Assembly: GCA_937891875.1 (NCBI GenBank) | Contig: CALATR010000513.1 | Span: 1-5,884, forward strand | Reading direction: 5' to 3' | Source: an uncultured Pseudomonadota bacterium | Lineage (GTDB): Bacteria; Myxococcota_A; UBA796; GCA-2862545 | DNA length: 5,884 nucleotides | Shown here: piece after piece, positions 1-5,884 of the stretch | How the letters are laid out: every line of letters begins with the position of its first letter | Numbering within the stretch: position 1 is the stretch's first letter | Position numbers and translations under genes: made by a program | Notes under the pieces: generated by a model | What the model was told of the DNA's origin: nothing | Seen by the model: the letters and a program-made list of their open reading frames with translations, nothing else | Databases searched by the model: none

Positions 1-12
1 CCGCCGCCGCCT

Positions 13-16
13 GGAG
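13..16 (+). promoter_or_regulatory. Ribosome binding site of the first gene
   Basis: GGAG lies 6 bases before the GTG at 23. An in-frame TAG at 17-19 sits between this site and the GTG, so no start further upstream is possible in this frame and the GTG start is well fixed. Confidence 0.7.
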
Positions 17-22
17 TAGCAC

Positions 23-505
23 GTGAGCCGCCTCTTCTCTTCCGTCGCCGCCAGCGCGCTCGCCGTGAGCCTGCTCGCCGTCAGCACCCTCGCTGCGGCC
101 CCTGCCCTGGCCGGCAACCACTACATCGCTGGCCGGATCATCGACCGCAACGGCGATCCCATCGACCAGGCCGTGGTCACGCTCAAGCCCAAGGATCCGG
201 ACAAGCCCGACATCAACGTCCAGCTGGTCACCGATCGCGAGGGGCGCTTCCTGGTCGACTACCTGCGCGATGCGGAGGGCGAGCGCACCAAGCTCGCCAA
301 GCGCGTCGAGTACGAGATCGAGATCTACAAGCCCGGCTTCCACACCCGCGAGACCGACTTCTACTACAAGAAGGGCGAGCTCCAGGTCGAGACGCTGATG
401 ATGACCGAGGACACCATCGTCGTGCACGATGACGACGCCGACCTCGATCCCGACGCCTACGAGACGTCCACCCACAGCGCGGGCGCCAACTACGAGGGGC
501 AGTAG
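23..505 (+). CDS. Secreted carboxypeptidase-regulatory-like domain protein
   Basis: The product is 160 residues. Residues 1-30 form a clear signal peptide with a hydrophobic Ala/Leu/Val core and an ALA cleavage site before Gly31, so the mature protein should be exported and not lipid-anchored. Residues 35-56 (IAGRIIDRNGDPIDQAVVTL) match the opening strands of the carboxypeptidase-regulatory-like/transthyretin-like beta-sandwich, in which a G-x-V/I-x-D-x-x-G-x-P-I-x-x-A-x-V pattern is typical; TDREGRFLVDY (70-80) and the YEIEIYKPGFHTRE stretch (97-110) are further expected strands. The tail from about 136 is rich in Asp (HDDDADLDPDAYE) and looks disordered. Such domains generally bind ligands or act as structural modules; no catalytic residues are seen. 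The GTG start is fixed by an in-frame stop 6 bases upstream and by the GGAG site. It is the first visible gene of the operon and ends 1 base before the proposed start of the next gene. Its connection with the transporter is inferred from position only. Confidence 0.85.
   Translation: MSRLFSSVAASALAVSLLAVSTLAAAPALAGNHYIAGRIIDRNGDPIDQAVVTLKPKDPDKPDINVQLVTDREGRFLVDYLRDAEGERTKLAKRVEYEIEIYKPGFHTRETDFYYKKGELQVETLMMTEDTIVVHDDDADLDPDAYETSTHSAGANYEGQ
494..499 (+). promoter_or_regulatory. Ribosome binding site before an ATC codon
   Basis: GAGGGG overlaps the last codons of the upstream gene. The codon 7 bases downstream, at the ideal distance, is ATC at 507 and not ATG, GTG or TTG. The nearest other candidates in that frame are CTG at 516 (16 bases away, too far), and GTG at 564 and 573 (inside the hydrophobic core of the signal peptide). 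The ATG at 429 has nothing resembling a ribosome binding site in front of it. This site is the main argument for a start at 507. Confidence 0.55.
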
Positions 506-506
506 C

Positions 507-1787
507 ATCCCTGCCCTGCGCGCGACTGCGGCGTCCTCAGGGCTCATCGGGCTCGTCGGTGGCGTGCTGCTCGTGATCGCGACCGGGTGCCCCGGCATCC
601 CCGCCGAGCCCGAGGTGCGACCGGCCGAGCTGGGCTGGGCGACGGGGATCGTGACCCATCCCGAGACGTTCAGCGCGCTGATGGACGAGACCTCCCGGGA
701 GGGCTGGATCGCCGTGCACGCGCACGATCTGGACAGCGCAAAGAGCGCGTTCGCAGAGAACTCTCCGGCGTCCGCCTGGGCGTCGTTCGCCCGGGGGCAG
801 GAGCGCCTGGACCTGCAGCGCCTGACGTCCGAGGCCGCCCTGCGCCTGGTGCGCACCTGGGAGGAGCGCGGCTCTCTGCCCGAGGGTCCCGGTCCGGTCT
901 TCTTCGCCGCGTACGCCGCCACCTGCGGGCATCGACCGGCAGACGCCTGGGTGGCCCGACTGCCGGTCGCCGAGCGCGCCTGGTTCGAGGGCACCGCCCC
1001 CTGGCCGTGGAAGTCGGAGGCGGCCGATGTGGCGCAGGAAGGCGCCCGGATCCGCTACGCGACCCCACCTGGCGAAGCGTGGAAGCGCCCGCCGTTCACG
1101 GATCGGGTGGTCGAGACGGACGGGGCCGGACAGACCGTGCGCACCTGGCAGGACCCCTGCCTGCCGTCCCGCCTCGCACCCGCCGATACGGGCGTCGCCC
1201 ACCGGGTGCTCAACACCTACGAGGACGGCCTCGAGCTGCACCTGAACCCGGACCACCAGCCCGACCTGTCGAAGCTGGTGCACACGCTGTTCTCGGCGCG
1301 CGGCGTGTCCACCGACGCCCTCGGCCTGCCCGACGACGTGCCCGCCAGCGACGATCCCGAGGCAGCACGGGAGGAGGTCCGCGCCCTCGACGCCGTGCTG
1401 GACGCGACCCGCGCCCACCTCGAGCAGTCGGCCAGCCCCGACGGACTCGCCCTGCTGCAGCAGATCCAGCCCCTGTCCCGCCTGCGCCAGGAGGTCCTCG
1501 TCGACCGCGCCAGACGCGACCTGCGCGCCGGCCACGTGCAGCGCGCCTACGCCACGCTCCTGCTCGCCAGGGACGTGACCGAGCGGGGAATCGGCCCGGC
1601 CAACGGCCCCGCCTTGTACGTCCTGCTCGCAGAGGCGAACCTACGCGCGGGCCGCACCCGCGAAGCCCTCGACGCGCTGCAGCCCGTCGTGGACGTGATC
1701 CCGGAGAGCACAGCCACCCGCGAGATCCTCTCGGACCTCGTCGTGCTCGAAGGCATGGACCGCACCGGTGACAGCAAGGAGCACTGA
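507..1787 (+). CDS. Probable TPR-like lipoprotein of unknown function
   Basis: I do not recognise the family. Read from the ATC at 507 the product has 426 residues. The first 27 form a lipoprotein-like signal: one Arg at position 5, a hydrophobic core GLIGLVGGVLLVI, then ATG-Cys28. The lipobox is imperfect (Ala at -3), so anchoring is probable and not certain. The mature part is largely alpha-helical by eye. Segments 65-98 (AVHAHDLDSAKSAFA), 329-357 (RRDLRAGHVQRAYATLLLA) and 369-399 (AEANLRAGRTREALDALQP) have the spaced small/aromatic pattern of TPR-like helical hairpins. The middle, about 130-250, is rich in Trp, Pro and Gly and has Cys140 and Cys218, which could form a disulfide outside the cytoplasm. 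The open frame extends up to an ATG at 429, but that would add a Thr/Pro/Arg-rich leader coded inside the preceding gene, without a binding site, and would bury the signal peptide; I reject it. The stop lies 4 bases before the next gene. A role in capture or complex assembly beside the transporter is inference. Confidence 0.75.
   Translation: MPALRATAASSGLIGLVGGVLLVIATGCPGIPAEPEVRPAELGWATGIVTHPETFSALMDETSREGWIAVHAHDLDSAKSAFAENSPASAWASFARGQERLDLQRLTSEAALRLVRTWEERGSLPEGPGPVFFAAYAATCGHRPADAWVARLPVAERAWFEGTAPWPWKSEAADVAQEGARIRYATPPGEAWKRPPFTDRVVETDGAGQTVRTWQDPCLPSRLAPADTGVAHRVLNTYEDGLELHLNPDHQPDLSKLVHTLFSARGVSTDALGLPDDVPASDDPEAAREEVRALDAVLDATRAHLEQSASPDGLALLQQIQPLSRLRQEVLVDRARRDLRAGHVQRAYATLLLARDVTERGIGPANGPALYVLLAEANLRAGRTREALDALQPVVDVIPESTATREILSDLVVLEGMDRTGDSKEH
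1776..1781 (+). promoter_or_regulatory. Ribosome binding site of the solute-binding protein
   Basis: AAGGAG lies 10 bases before the ATG at 1792, inside the end of the preceding gene. It favours that ATG over the in-frame GTG at 1768, which lies upstream of this site and would add eight residues before the signal peptide. Confidence 0.7.
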
Positions 1788-1791
1788 GCCC

Positions 1792-3315
1792 ATGAACGCA
1801 GTGACCGTCCGAAATCTCTTCCTGCTCGGCGCCCTGGGCGTCGCAGCGTCGGCGTCGCAGGCGGGCAACTTCCGCTACGCCGAGGACCGCGCGCCGGGCA
1901 TCGTCAACCCCGTCTTCGCCACCACCATGTCGGAGGCCCGCCTCAACGAGCTCGTCTTCGAGGGGCTGTACACCGACTCGACCGAGCTGGCCTCGGAGCC
2001 GCTGCTCGCGGAGAGCGCCACCCTCGCCCCGACCAAGAAGGCGATGCGGATCCGCCTGCGCGACGGCGTGAAGTGGCACGATGGAACACCGTTCTCGGCC
2101 GAGGACGTCGTCTTCACCATCCAGGCGATGCAGGACCAGGCCACGGGCTCGCCGGAGGCCGGACGGGTCGCCTGGATCGAGAGCGCGCGCGCCATCGACA
2201 AGTCCACCCTGGAGCTGACCTTCGTGGGCCAGGAGTACGCGCCCGAGGACAAGCTCCACTTCAAGATCATGCCGCGCCACCGCTTCACCGACACCGCCCT
2301 GAAGCGCACCGACCCCTTCCGCAACCGCCCGATCGGCACCGGCCCGTGGTCGGTCGTCGGCTTCAACGACGACAACTCGATCAGCCTGCAGCGCTACCGC
2401 GAGTACTGGGGCGAGGCCGCGATCGACGAGATGACGATGCGCGAGGTCGCGGACAAGAACTTCCAGAGCAAGCTCTTGCTCTACGAGTCCCTGGAGGGCC
2501 TGATCCGGGTGCTCCCCCGCGACCTCGCCATGCTCCAGAACGACCGCAAGGTGGAGCTCTACCCGTACCAGACGAACTCCTGGTGGTACGTCGGCTTCAA
2601 CAACCGGGCCGGCACCTTCCAGGACCCCAAGGTGCGCGAGGCGCTCTCGCTCATGGTCGACGTGCCCGCGTTGCTCGCGCCCATCGGCACCGGCGATCCG
2701 GTCAGCGGCCCCTTCGTGCCCAGCTCGCCCTTCTACAACCACGACGTCACGCCGATGAGCCCGGACGCCGCGAAGGCGAAGGCCCTGCTCACCGAGGCGG
2801 GCTTCACCCATGACGGGCGCACCTGGAGCAAGGATGGCCGTCCCCTCACCCTGCGCCTGTCGACGCTGAAGAACCTCGAGACCGCCCAGGACGTGGTCAT
2901 CAACCTGCAGACCCAGCTCCAGAACCAGGGCGTGCAGGTCAACACCGAGTTCCTCACCCGCCCCGAGTGGAAGCAGCGGGTCTGGGGCGAGAGCGACTAC
3001 GACCTGATCCTCTCGACCTGGTCCTTCGACCGCAACGAGGACATCTACGAGCAGTTCCACTCCGGCGGCGCCCGCAACTTCGTCGGCTACGTCAACGAGG
3101 ACGTGGACGCCCTGCTCGACAAGGCGCGCGAGGTCGCCGATCCCCAGGAGAAGAAGCTCATCCTGCGGGAGGTGCACGCGAAGATCGCGGCGGACCACCC
3201 GATGATCTTCCTGTGGACGCTCGACAGCTACGCAGCCATGTCCACCAAGGTGAAGAACGTCGTCGTGCACCCGTTCTACTTCTTCACCTTCGCGAGATCC
3301 TGGACAATCCGCTGA
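1792..3315 (+). CDS. ABC importer periplasmic solute-binding protein, family 5 (peptide/nickel/opine type)
   Basis: The product is 507 residues, a normal length for this family. It captures a substrate in the periplasm and delivers it to the permease pair encoded next. Residues 1-24 are a signal peptide (Arg7, core LFLLGALGVAAS, cleavage after ASQA); there is no lipobox Cys, so the protein should be free in the periplasm. The family signature is plain: KWHDGTPFSAEDVVFT at 94-109, following NELVFEGL at 52-59. Further expected blocks are RPIGTGPW at 179-186, YREYWG at 202-207, SWWYVGFNN at 263-271, VREALSLMVD at 281-290, AKALLTEAGF at 329-338 and YDLILSTWSFD at 403-413. The start at ATG 1792 is chosen by the AAGGAG site; a GTG at 1768 is the only upstream alternative. 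The gene begins 4 bases after the preceding stop and its TGA overlaps the proposed start of the first permease. The substrate cannot be decided: members bind di- or oligopeptides, nickel, opines, sugars or other solutes. Confidence 0.95.
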   Translation: MNAVTVRNLFLLGALGVAASASQAGNFRYAEDRAPGIVNPVFATTMSEARLNELVFEGLYTDSTELASEPLLAESATLAPTKKAMRIRLRDGVKWHDGTPFSAEDVVFTIQAMQDQATGSPEAGRVAWIESARAIDKSTLELTFVGQEYAPEDKLHFKIMPRHRFTDTALKRTDPFRNRPIGTGPWSVVGFNDDNSISLQRYREYWGEAAIDEMTMREVADKNFQSKLLLYESLEGLIRVLPRDLAMLQNDRKVELYPYQTNSWWYVGFNNRAGTFQDPKVREALSLMVDVPALLAPIGTGDPVSGPFVPSSPFYNHDVTPMSPDAAKAKALLTEAGFTHDGRTWSKDGRPLTLRLSTLKNLETAQDVVINLQTQLQNQGVQVNTEFLTRPEWKQRVWGESDYDLILSTWSFDRNEDIYEQFHSGGARNFVGYVNEDVDALLDKAREVADPQEKKLILREVHAKIAADHPMIFLWTLDSYAAMSTKVKNVVVHPFYFFTFARSWTIR

Positions 3316-4271
3316 ACGCACGGACCGCCGGGCTCGTCTGGCGCCTGGCGAGCCACTTCGGCGTGTTCGCCGGGACCCTGCTCGGCTGCCTGGTCGCGGT
3401 CCACCTGCTGCTGATCTTCGCGCCTGGCGACGCGATCGACAGCCTGCCCAACGCCGAGGAGGTCCGCCCGCTGCTGGAGGCGGAGTGGCACCTCGGCCAG
3501 CCCGCCCCGATCCAGGTCGCGAGCTACCTCGGCGACGTGCTCACCGGCGACCTGCGCACCAGCCTGGTCTACCGCCCGGGCATGCCCGTGGCAGACGTCA
3601 TCGCCGGGCCGACCCTGCGCTCGCTCGGCGTGCTCTTTCCGGCGTTGTTCCTCTCGATCCTCGGAGGTGTCGCCCTGGGCGCGTGGACCGGGGGACGCCG
3701 GCTCAGCCTGGCCCGCCCGCTGGTCTGGTCGGTCGCCATCGTGCCGGTCTTCCTCATCGCGCGGCTCACCATCGCCTGGACCAACGCCGCCACCTGGTCG
3801 CTCATGCAGTCCGGCGCCATCTCCCGGCCCGGGTGGTTCGCCCTGCCCATCGAGGATCACCCGCTGCGCTGGGCGCTGGCGGTCACCATCCTGGCCGTCG
3901 GCAGCGGGGCCTTGTCCGAGGTGCACGCCGAGAGCGAGAGCCTGTTCCGGCGGCTGCGGGACGCCGGCTACGTGCAGGCGGCGCGGGCCCGGGGCGCGCC
4001 GGTCTGGCCCCACATCCTGCGCAACCTGATCCCGCCCCTGACGACCATGATCAGCAGCCGGGCGGCCTTCTTCGTCGGCGGGCTGGTCATCCTGGAGAAG
4101 ATCCTGCTCATGAACGGGATCGGGGCGATCCTCTGGCAGTCCGCCTTGGAGCGTGACTATCCACTGGCGCTCGGCATCACGCTGGTCACCGCGGCGGTCG
4201 TCGCGAGCCTGCGCCTGGTCGGCGATGTCGTGCGTACCGCGATCGATCCCCGTCGCCGGGAGGTCGCGTGA
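3312..4271 (+). CDS. ABC importer permease, DppB/OppB type
   Basis: This is the first membrane subunit of the importer, 319 residues if read from CTG at 3312. The family layout is complete: TM1 at about 16-37 followed by APGD (37-40); the block LGQPAPIQVASYL and GDLRTSLVYRPGMPVADVI (61-97), which corresponds to the conserved periplasmic region of DppB-like proteins; further membrane segments near 105-125, 139-156, 187-201, 251-263 and 283-303. The cytoplasmic EAA loop, which docks on the ATPase, reads DAGYVQAARARGAPVWPHIL (217-236) and continues RNLIPP. DYPLALGI (282-289) and IDPR (311-314) are typical C-terminal marks. The start is uncertain. No ATG, GTG or TTG lies near the expected N-terminus; CTG 3312 overlaps the previous TGA as CTGA and gives the usual short basic leader before TM1. 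The first standard codon, GTG 3363, would leave almost nothing before TM1 and has no good binding site. The 3' end overlaps the second permease by 4 bases. Confidence 0.92.
   Translation: MNARTAGLVWRLASHFGVFAGTLLGCLVAVHLLLIFAPGDAIDSLPNAEEVRPLLEAEWHLGQPAPIQVASYLGDVLTGDLRTSLVYRPGMPVADVIAGPTLRSLGVLFPALFLSILGGVALGAWTGGRRLSLARPLVWSVAIVPVFLIARLTIAWTNAATWSLMQSGAISRPGWFALPIEDHPLRWALAVTILAVGSGALSEVHAESESLFRRLRDAGYVQAARARGAPVWPHILRNLIPPLTTMISSRAAFFVGGLVILEKILLMNGIGAILWQSALERDYPLALGITLVTAAVVASLRLVGDVVRTAIDPRRREVA
4258..4263 (+). promoter_or_regulatory. Ribosome binding site of the second permease
   Basis: GGGAGG lies 4 bases before the GTG at 4268, a slightly short spacing. It sits within the last codons of the first permease gene, consistent with translational coupling through the GTGA overlap. 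Confidence 0.6.
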
Positions 4272-5077
4272 GCTGGGTCCGCGATCCCCTGCCCTGGCTC
4301 GGCGCGGCCATCCTGGTGACGGTGCTGCTGGCCGCCGTGCTCGGTCCGCTGTCCGGCTACGACGTGGTCGCCGACGCCGATCCCGGGCGGGTGTTCGCCG
4401 CCCCGTCCGCGGCCCACTGGCTCGGCACGGACCACCTGGGTCGCGACGTCGCCTGGCGCCTCGTCATCGCGACCGGCCCGCTGGTCGGCCCGGGCCTGCT
4501 CGCCTGTGGGGTCGGCGCCGCCCTCGCGATCCCCCTGGGCACCGCCTCTGGCGTGCTCGGCGGGCCCGTCGCCACCGCCATCCGCTTCGCCTTCACCGTG
4601 GTCGAGGGCCTGCCCCGCTTCGTCCTCGTGCTGCTGGTGCTCGCGATCTACGGCCACGACGGCCTCATCCTCGCGCTGGTCGCCGGCGTCGCCTACGCAC
4701 CCACCCTGGGCGAGGCCATCCACGAGCGCCTCGAGGGCCTGCGCCAGGCCGACTTCATCCTCGCCAACCGCGCCCACGGCGTGCCCGAGACCCAGCTGGT
4801 CCTGGTGCACCTGCTGTGGGGGGCCTGCCGGCGCCTCATCGCGCGGCACCTGCTGGGACTGTTCGCCTTCTTCCTGGTCCTGGAGACCACCCTGTCCTAT
4901 CTCGAGTTCGGCGTGCAGCAGCCCTGGCCATCCTGGGGCAACATGCTGGCGTTCGACCTGGACTATGCGGATGCGACCCCGGCCGCGCTCCTGGCGCCCG
5001 CCCTGGCCATCTGGCTCGTGCTCGCGGCCACCACCTGGGTCCGCCGCGGGCTGTCCGACCGGGGGCACGATGCCTGA
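4268..5077 (+). CDS. ABC importer permease, DppC/OppC type
   Basis: This is the second membrane subunit, 269 residues, near the lower end of the usual 270-310. TM1 spans about 10-29. The DppC hallmark HWLGTDHLGRDV is at 50-61 and is followed by membrane segments near 71-98, 104-128, 131-146, 192-205 and 236-256. The second hallmark, ETTLSYLEFGVQQPWPSWG with NML after it, is at 206-227. The cytoplasmic EAA loop is divergent: ADFILANRAHGVPE (161-174) stands where YVEAARALGAS-like sequence is usual, and HLLWGACRRLI (181-191) replaces the common HxLPN motif. The usual signature is thus weaker than in the partner permease, though the loop Gly171 is kept. The start is GTG at 4268, with GGGAGG 4 bases upstream and a GTGA overlap with the previous stop. 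The 3' end overlaps the ATPase gene by 8 bases. Confidence 0.93.
   Translation: MSWVRDPLPWLGAAILVTVLLAAVLGPLSGYDVVADADPGRVFAAPSAAHWLGTDHLGRDVAWRLVIATGPLVGPGLLACGVGAALAIPLGTASGVLGGPVATAIRFAFTVVEGLPRFVLVLLVLAIYGHDGLILALVAGVAYAPTLGEAIHERLEGLRQADFILANRAHGVPETQLVLVHLLWGACRRLIARHLLGLFAFFLVLETTLSYLEFGVQQPWPSWGNMLAFDLDYADATPAALLAPALAIWLVLAATTWVRRGLSDRGHDA
4283..4299 (+). repeat. Copy 1 of an exact 17-base direct repeat
   Basis: GATCCCCTGCCCTGGCT occurs here in the second permease (DPLPWLG, residues 6-12) and again at 5466-5482 in the ATPase, in the same reading phase and coding for the same seven residues. It may be chance in GC-rich coding sequence. Confidence 0.6.
5061..5065 (+). promoter_or_regulatory. 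Possible G-rich ribosome binding site of the ATPase
   Basis: GGGGG lies 4 bases before the ATG at 5070. It is a weak, G-only match, but the ATG is the only start that gives a normal ATPase N-terminus. Confidence 0.35.
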
Positions 5078-5882
5078 CGCCGTGCAGCTGCAGGATCTCG
5101 TCATCCGGGTCGGCGAGCGCGTGCTGGTCGATCACGTCGACCTCTCCCTCGCCGCCAGCGAGCTGGTCGGACTGGTCGGCTCCTCCGGGTCGGGCAAGTC
5201 GCTGACCGCGAAGTCGATGCTCGGTCTGGTCGACCTCGAGCCGGGGGTGGTCGAAGGCGAGCTGCGGATCACCGTGGGTGCCGTCGAGCATCGGCCCTAC
5301 GCGAGCTGCCGGGGGGCGGGTCGCCGGGCGCGCGACCGAGCGTTTCATGCCGTGCGCGGCGGGCTCGTCGGCTACCTGCCCCAGGACCCCCGCGACGCCC
5401 TGGACCCGCTCGCCCGGGTCGGCCGCCAGGTGGGCTCGGTCGCCCGCCTCGGTGGCCACGGCCCCGATCCCCTGCCCTGGCTGGGCCGCGCCAACCTGCC
5501 CCAGCCCGAGCGGGTCGCCCGCCTCTACCCCCACGAGCTCTCCGGCGGCATGGCCCAGCGCGTCGTCATCGCCCAGGCCCTGGCCCGCGGCAGCCGCTTC
5601 CTCCTCGCCGACGAGCCCACCAGCGCGCTCGACCCCACCGTGCAGGCCGCCATCCTCCGCGAGCTGCGCCGCCTGGTCGACGAGGACGGCCTCGGTGTGC
5701 TGCTCATCACCCACGATCTGCGCGTGCTGCCCGGCCTCGCCGATCGCCTCGTGATCCTCGCCGCGGGCCGGGTCGTCGAGCGCACCACCCCCGAGGCGCT
5801 GCGCGATGGGGACGTGCACAGCGAGGCCGCCGTCGCGCTGGTCGAGGCGACCCGGGCGGTCGCGGCGGGGGTGCTGGGATGA
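5070..5882 (+). CDS. ABC importer ATPase, OppD/DppD-like, short form
   Basis: This subunit hydrolyses ATP on the cytoplasmic face to drive uptake through the two permeases. It has 270 residues from the ATG at 5070. All nucleotide-binding motifs are intact: Walker A GSSGSGKS (37-44, Lys43), Q-loop YLPQDP (Gln105), signature ELSGGMAQR (156-164), Walker B FLLADEP (177-183, Glu182), D-loop SALD (185-188) and switch His215 in LLITHDL. YPHELSGGMAQRVVIAQALA and DEPTSALDPTVQA are characteristic of the OppD/DppD/NikD group. OppD and DppD are usually about 320-330 residues, with a C-terminal oligopeptide-type extension containing a Cys cluster. Here the protein ends about 55 residues after the switch His, HSEA (250-253) stands where HPYT is usual, and no Cys cluster follows. 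The helical subdomain (about 125-155) also looks short. The open frame extends upstream to 4506 but that part is a shadow of the second permease. The gene overlaps the permease by 8 bases and the next gene by 4 (ATGA). Confidence 0.94.
   Translation: MPDAVQLQDLVIRVGERVLVDHVDLSLAASELVGLVGSSGSGKSLTAKSMLGLVDLEPGVVEGELRITVGAVEHRPYASCRGAGRRARDRAFHAVRGGLVGYLPQDPRDALDPLARVGRQVGSVARLGGHGPDPLPWLGRANLPQPERVARLYPHELSGGMAQRVVIAQALARGSRFLLADEPTSALDPTVQAAILRELRRLVDEDGLGVLLITHDLRVLPGLADRLVILAAGRVVERTTPEALRDGDVHSEAAVALVEATRAVAAGVLG
5466..5482 (+). repeat. Copy 2 of an exact 17-base direct repeat
   Basis: This is the second copy of the 17-base sequence at 4283-4299. In the ATPase it codes for DPLPWLG at residues 133-139, in the helical subdomain between the Q-loop and the signature motif. 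Confidence 0.6.
5865..5871 (+). promoter_or_regulatory. Possible ribosome binding site of the next gene
   Basis: GCGGGGG ends 7 bases before the ATG at 5879. It is a G-rich match of moderate strength and supports a gene starting at the ATGA overlap. Confidence 0.4.
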
Positions 5883-5884
5883 GC
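5879..5884 (+). CDS. Start of the next gene, probably the second importer ATPase (partial)
   Basis: Only ATG AGC is present before the window ends. The ATG overlaps the ATPase stop as ATGA, matching the overlaps seen at the other junctions of the transporter genes. In Opp/Dpp-type operons the gene after OppD/DppD is normally the second ATPase (OppF/DppF type), so that identity is inferred from order alone and nothing in the two visible codons shows it. Confidence 0.5.

Noticed and set aside
1..19. Possible tail of an upstream gene ending at TAG 17-19
   Set aside because: The five preceding codons (RRRLE) would be compatible with a gene ending 3 bases before the GTG at 23, but so few codons cannot support a call.
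429..506. Upstream extension of the lipoprotein frame to ATG 429
   Set aside because: No ribosome binding site, a 77-base overlap with the first gene, and a low-complexity Thr/Pro/Arg leader that would place the signal peptide internally.
1768..1791. GTG 1768 as start of the binding protein
   Set aside because: It lies upstream of the AAGGAG site and adds eight residues before an otherwise normal signal peptide; ATG 1792 fits better.
3270..3320. Programmed frameshift joining binding protein and permease
   Set aside because: No slippery heptamer or evident downstream structure is visible, and the two products are separate proteins in known importers. A CTGA coupled start is simpler.
1210..3321. 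Very long open frame (703 codons) on the minus strand
   Set aside because: It lies opposite the binding-protein gene and the end of the lipoprotein gene. Its translation is a Val/Leu/Gly/Arg/His-rich mirror of GC-rich codons with no recognisable domain, whereas the + strand shows clear family signatures throughout.
4153..5205. Arg/Pro/Ala-rich open frames on both strands across the permease and ATPase genes
   Set aside because: They are out-of-frame readings of GC-rich coding sequence; their compositions are repetitive and none shows a domain.
5270..5345. G/C-rich run in the ATPase gene as a possible terminator or hairpin
   Set aside because: It lies inside a coding frame with no following T-run, and the frame is continuous between the Walker A and Q-loop motifs.

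Overview
The window is a single, tightly packed, very GC-rich stretch read entirely from the + strand. The two visible N-terminal export signals (a signal-peptidase-I type on the solute-binding protein and a probable lipoprotein type on the second gene) and the soluble rather than lipid-anchored binding protein suggest a Gram-negative bacterium. The GC-rich codon use and the style of the secreted proteins would fit something like Myxococcota or another high-GC proteobacterial lineage, but the taxon is a guess and nothing in the window fixes it. No RNA genes, mobile elements, CRISPR arrays, terminators or internal promoters were found, and no stretch of more than a few bases lies outside a gene.

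Layout: (1) 23-505, a small secreted protein with a carboxypeptidase-regulatory-like beta-sandwich and an Asp-rich tail. (2) about 507-1787, a probable lipoprotein with helical TPR-like segments and no recognised function. (3) 1792-3315, a family 5 (peptide/nickel/opine type) periplasmic solute-binding protein. (4) about 3312-4271, a DppB/OppB-type permease. (5) 4268-5077, a DppC/OppC-type permease. (6) 5070-5882, an OppD/DppD-like ATPase without the usual C-terminal extension. (7) from 5879, the first two codons of a further gene, by position probably the second (OppF/DppF-like) ATPase, cut by the window end.

Genes 3-7 form the standard order of an Opp/Dpp-type ABC importer: substrate capture in the periplasm, two membrane subunits forming the channel, and ATPases powering it. 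Neighbouring genes are separated by at most 4 bases or overlap by 4-8 bases, so one transcript with translational coupling is likely; the promoter lies before the window. The two exported proteins encoded first are not standard parts of such importers and are the least explained part of the locus. The substrate cannot be read from the sequence.

The main oddity is that two of the six complete genes have no ATG, GTG or TTG where the protein should begin. The lipoprotein seems to start at an ATC placed 7 bases after a strong GAGGGG ribosome binding site, and the first permease seems to start at a CTG that overlaps the stop of the preceding gene (CTGA). The rest reads as an ordinary, if slightly divergent, importer operon.
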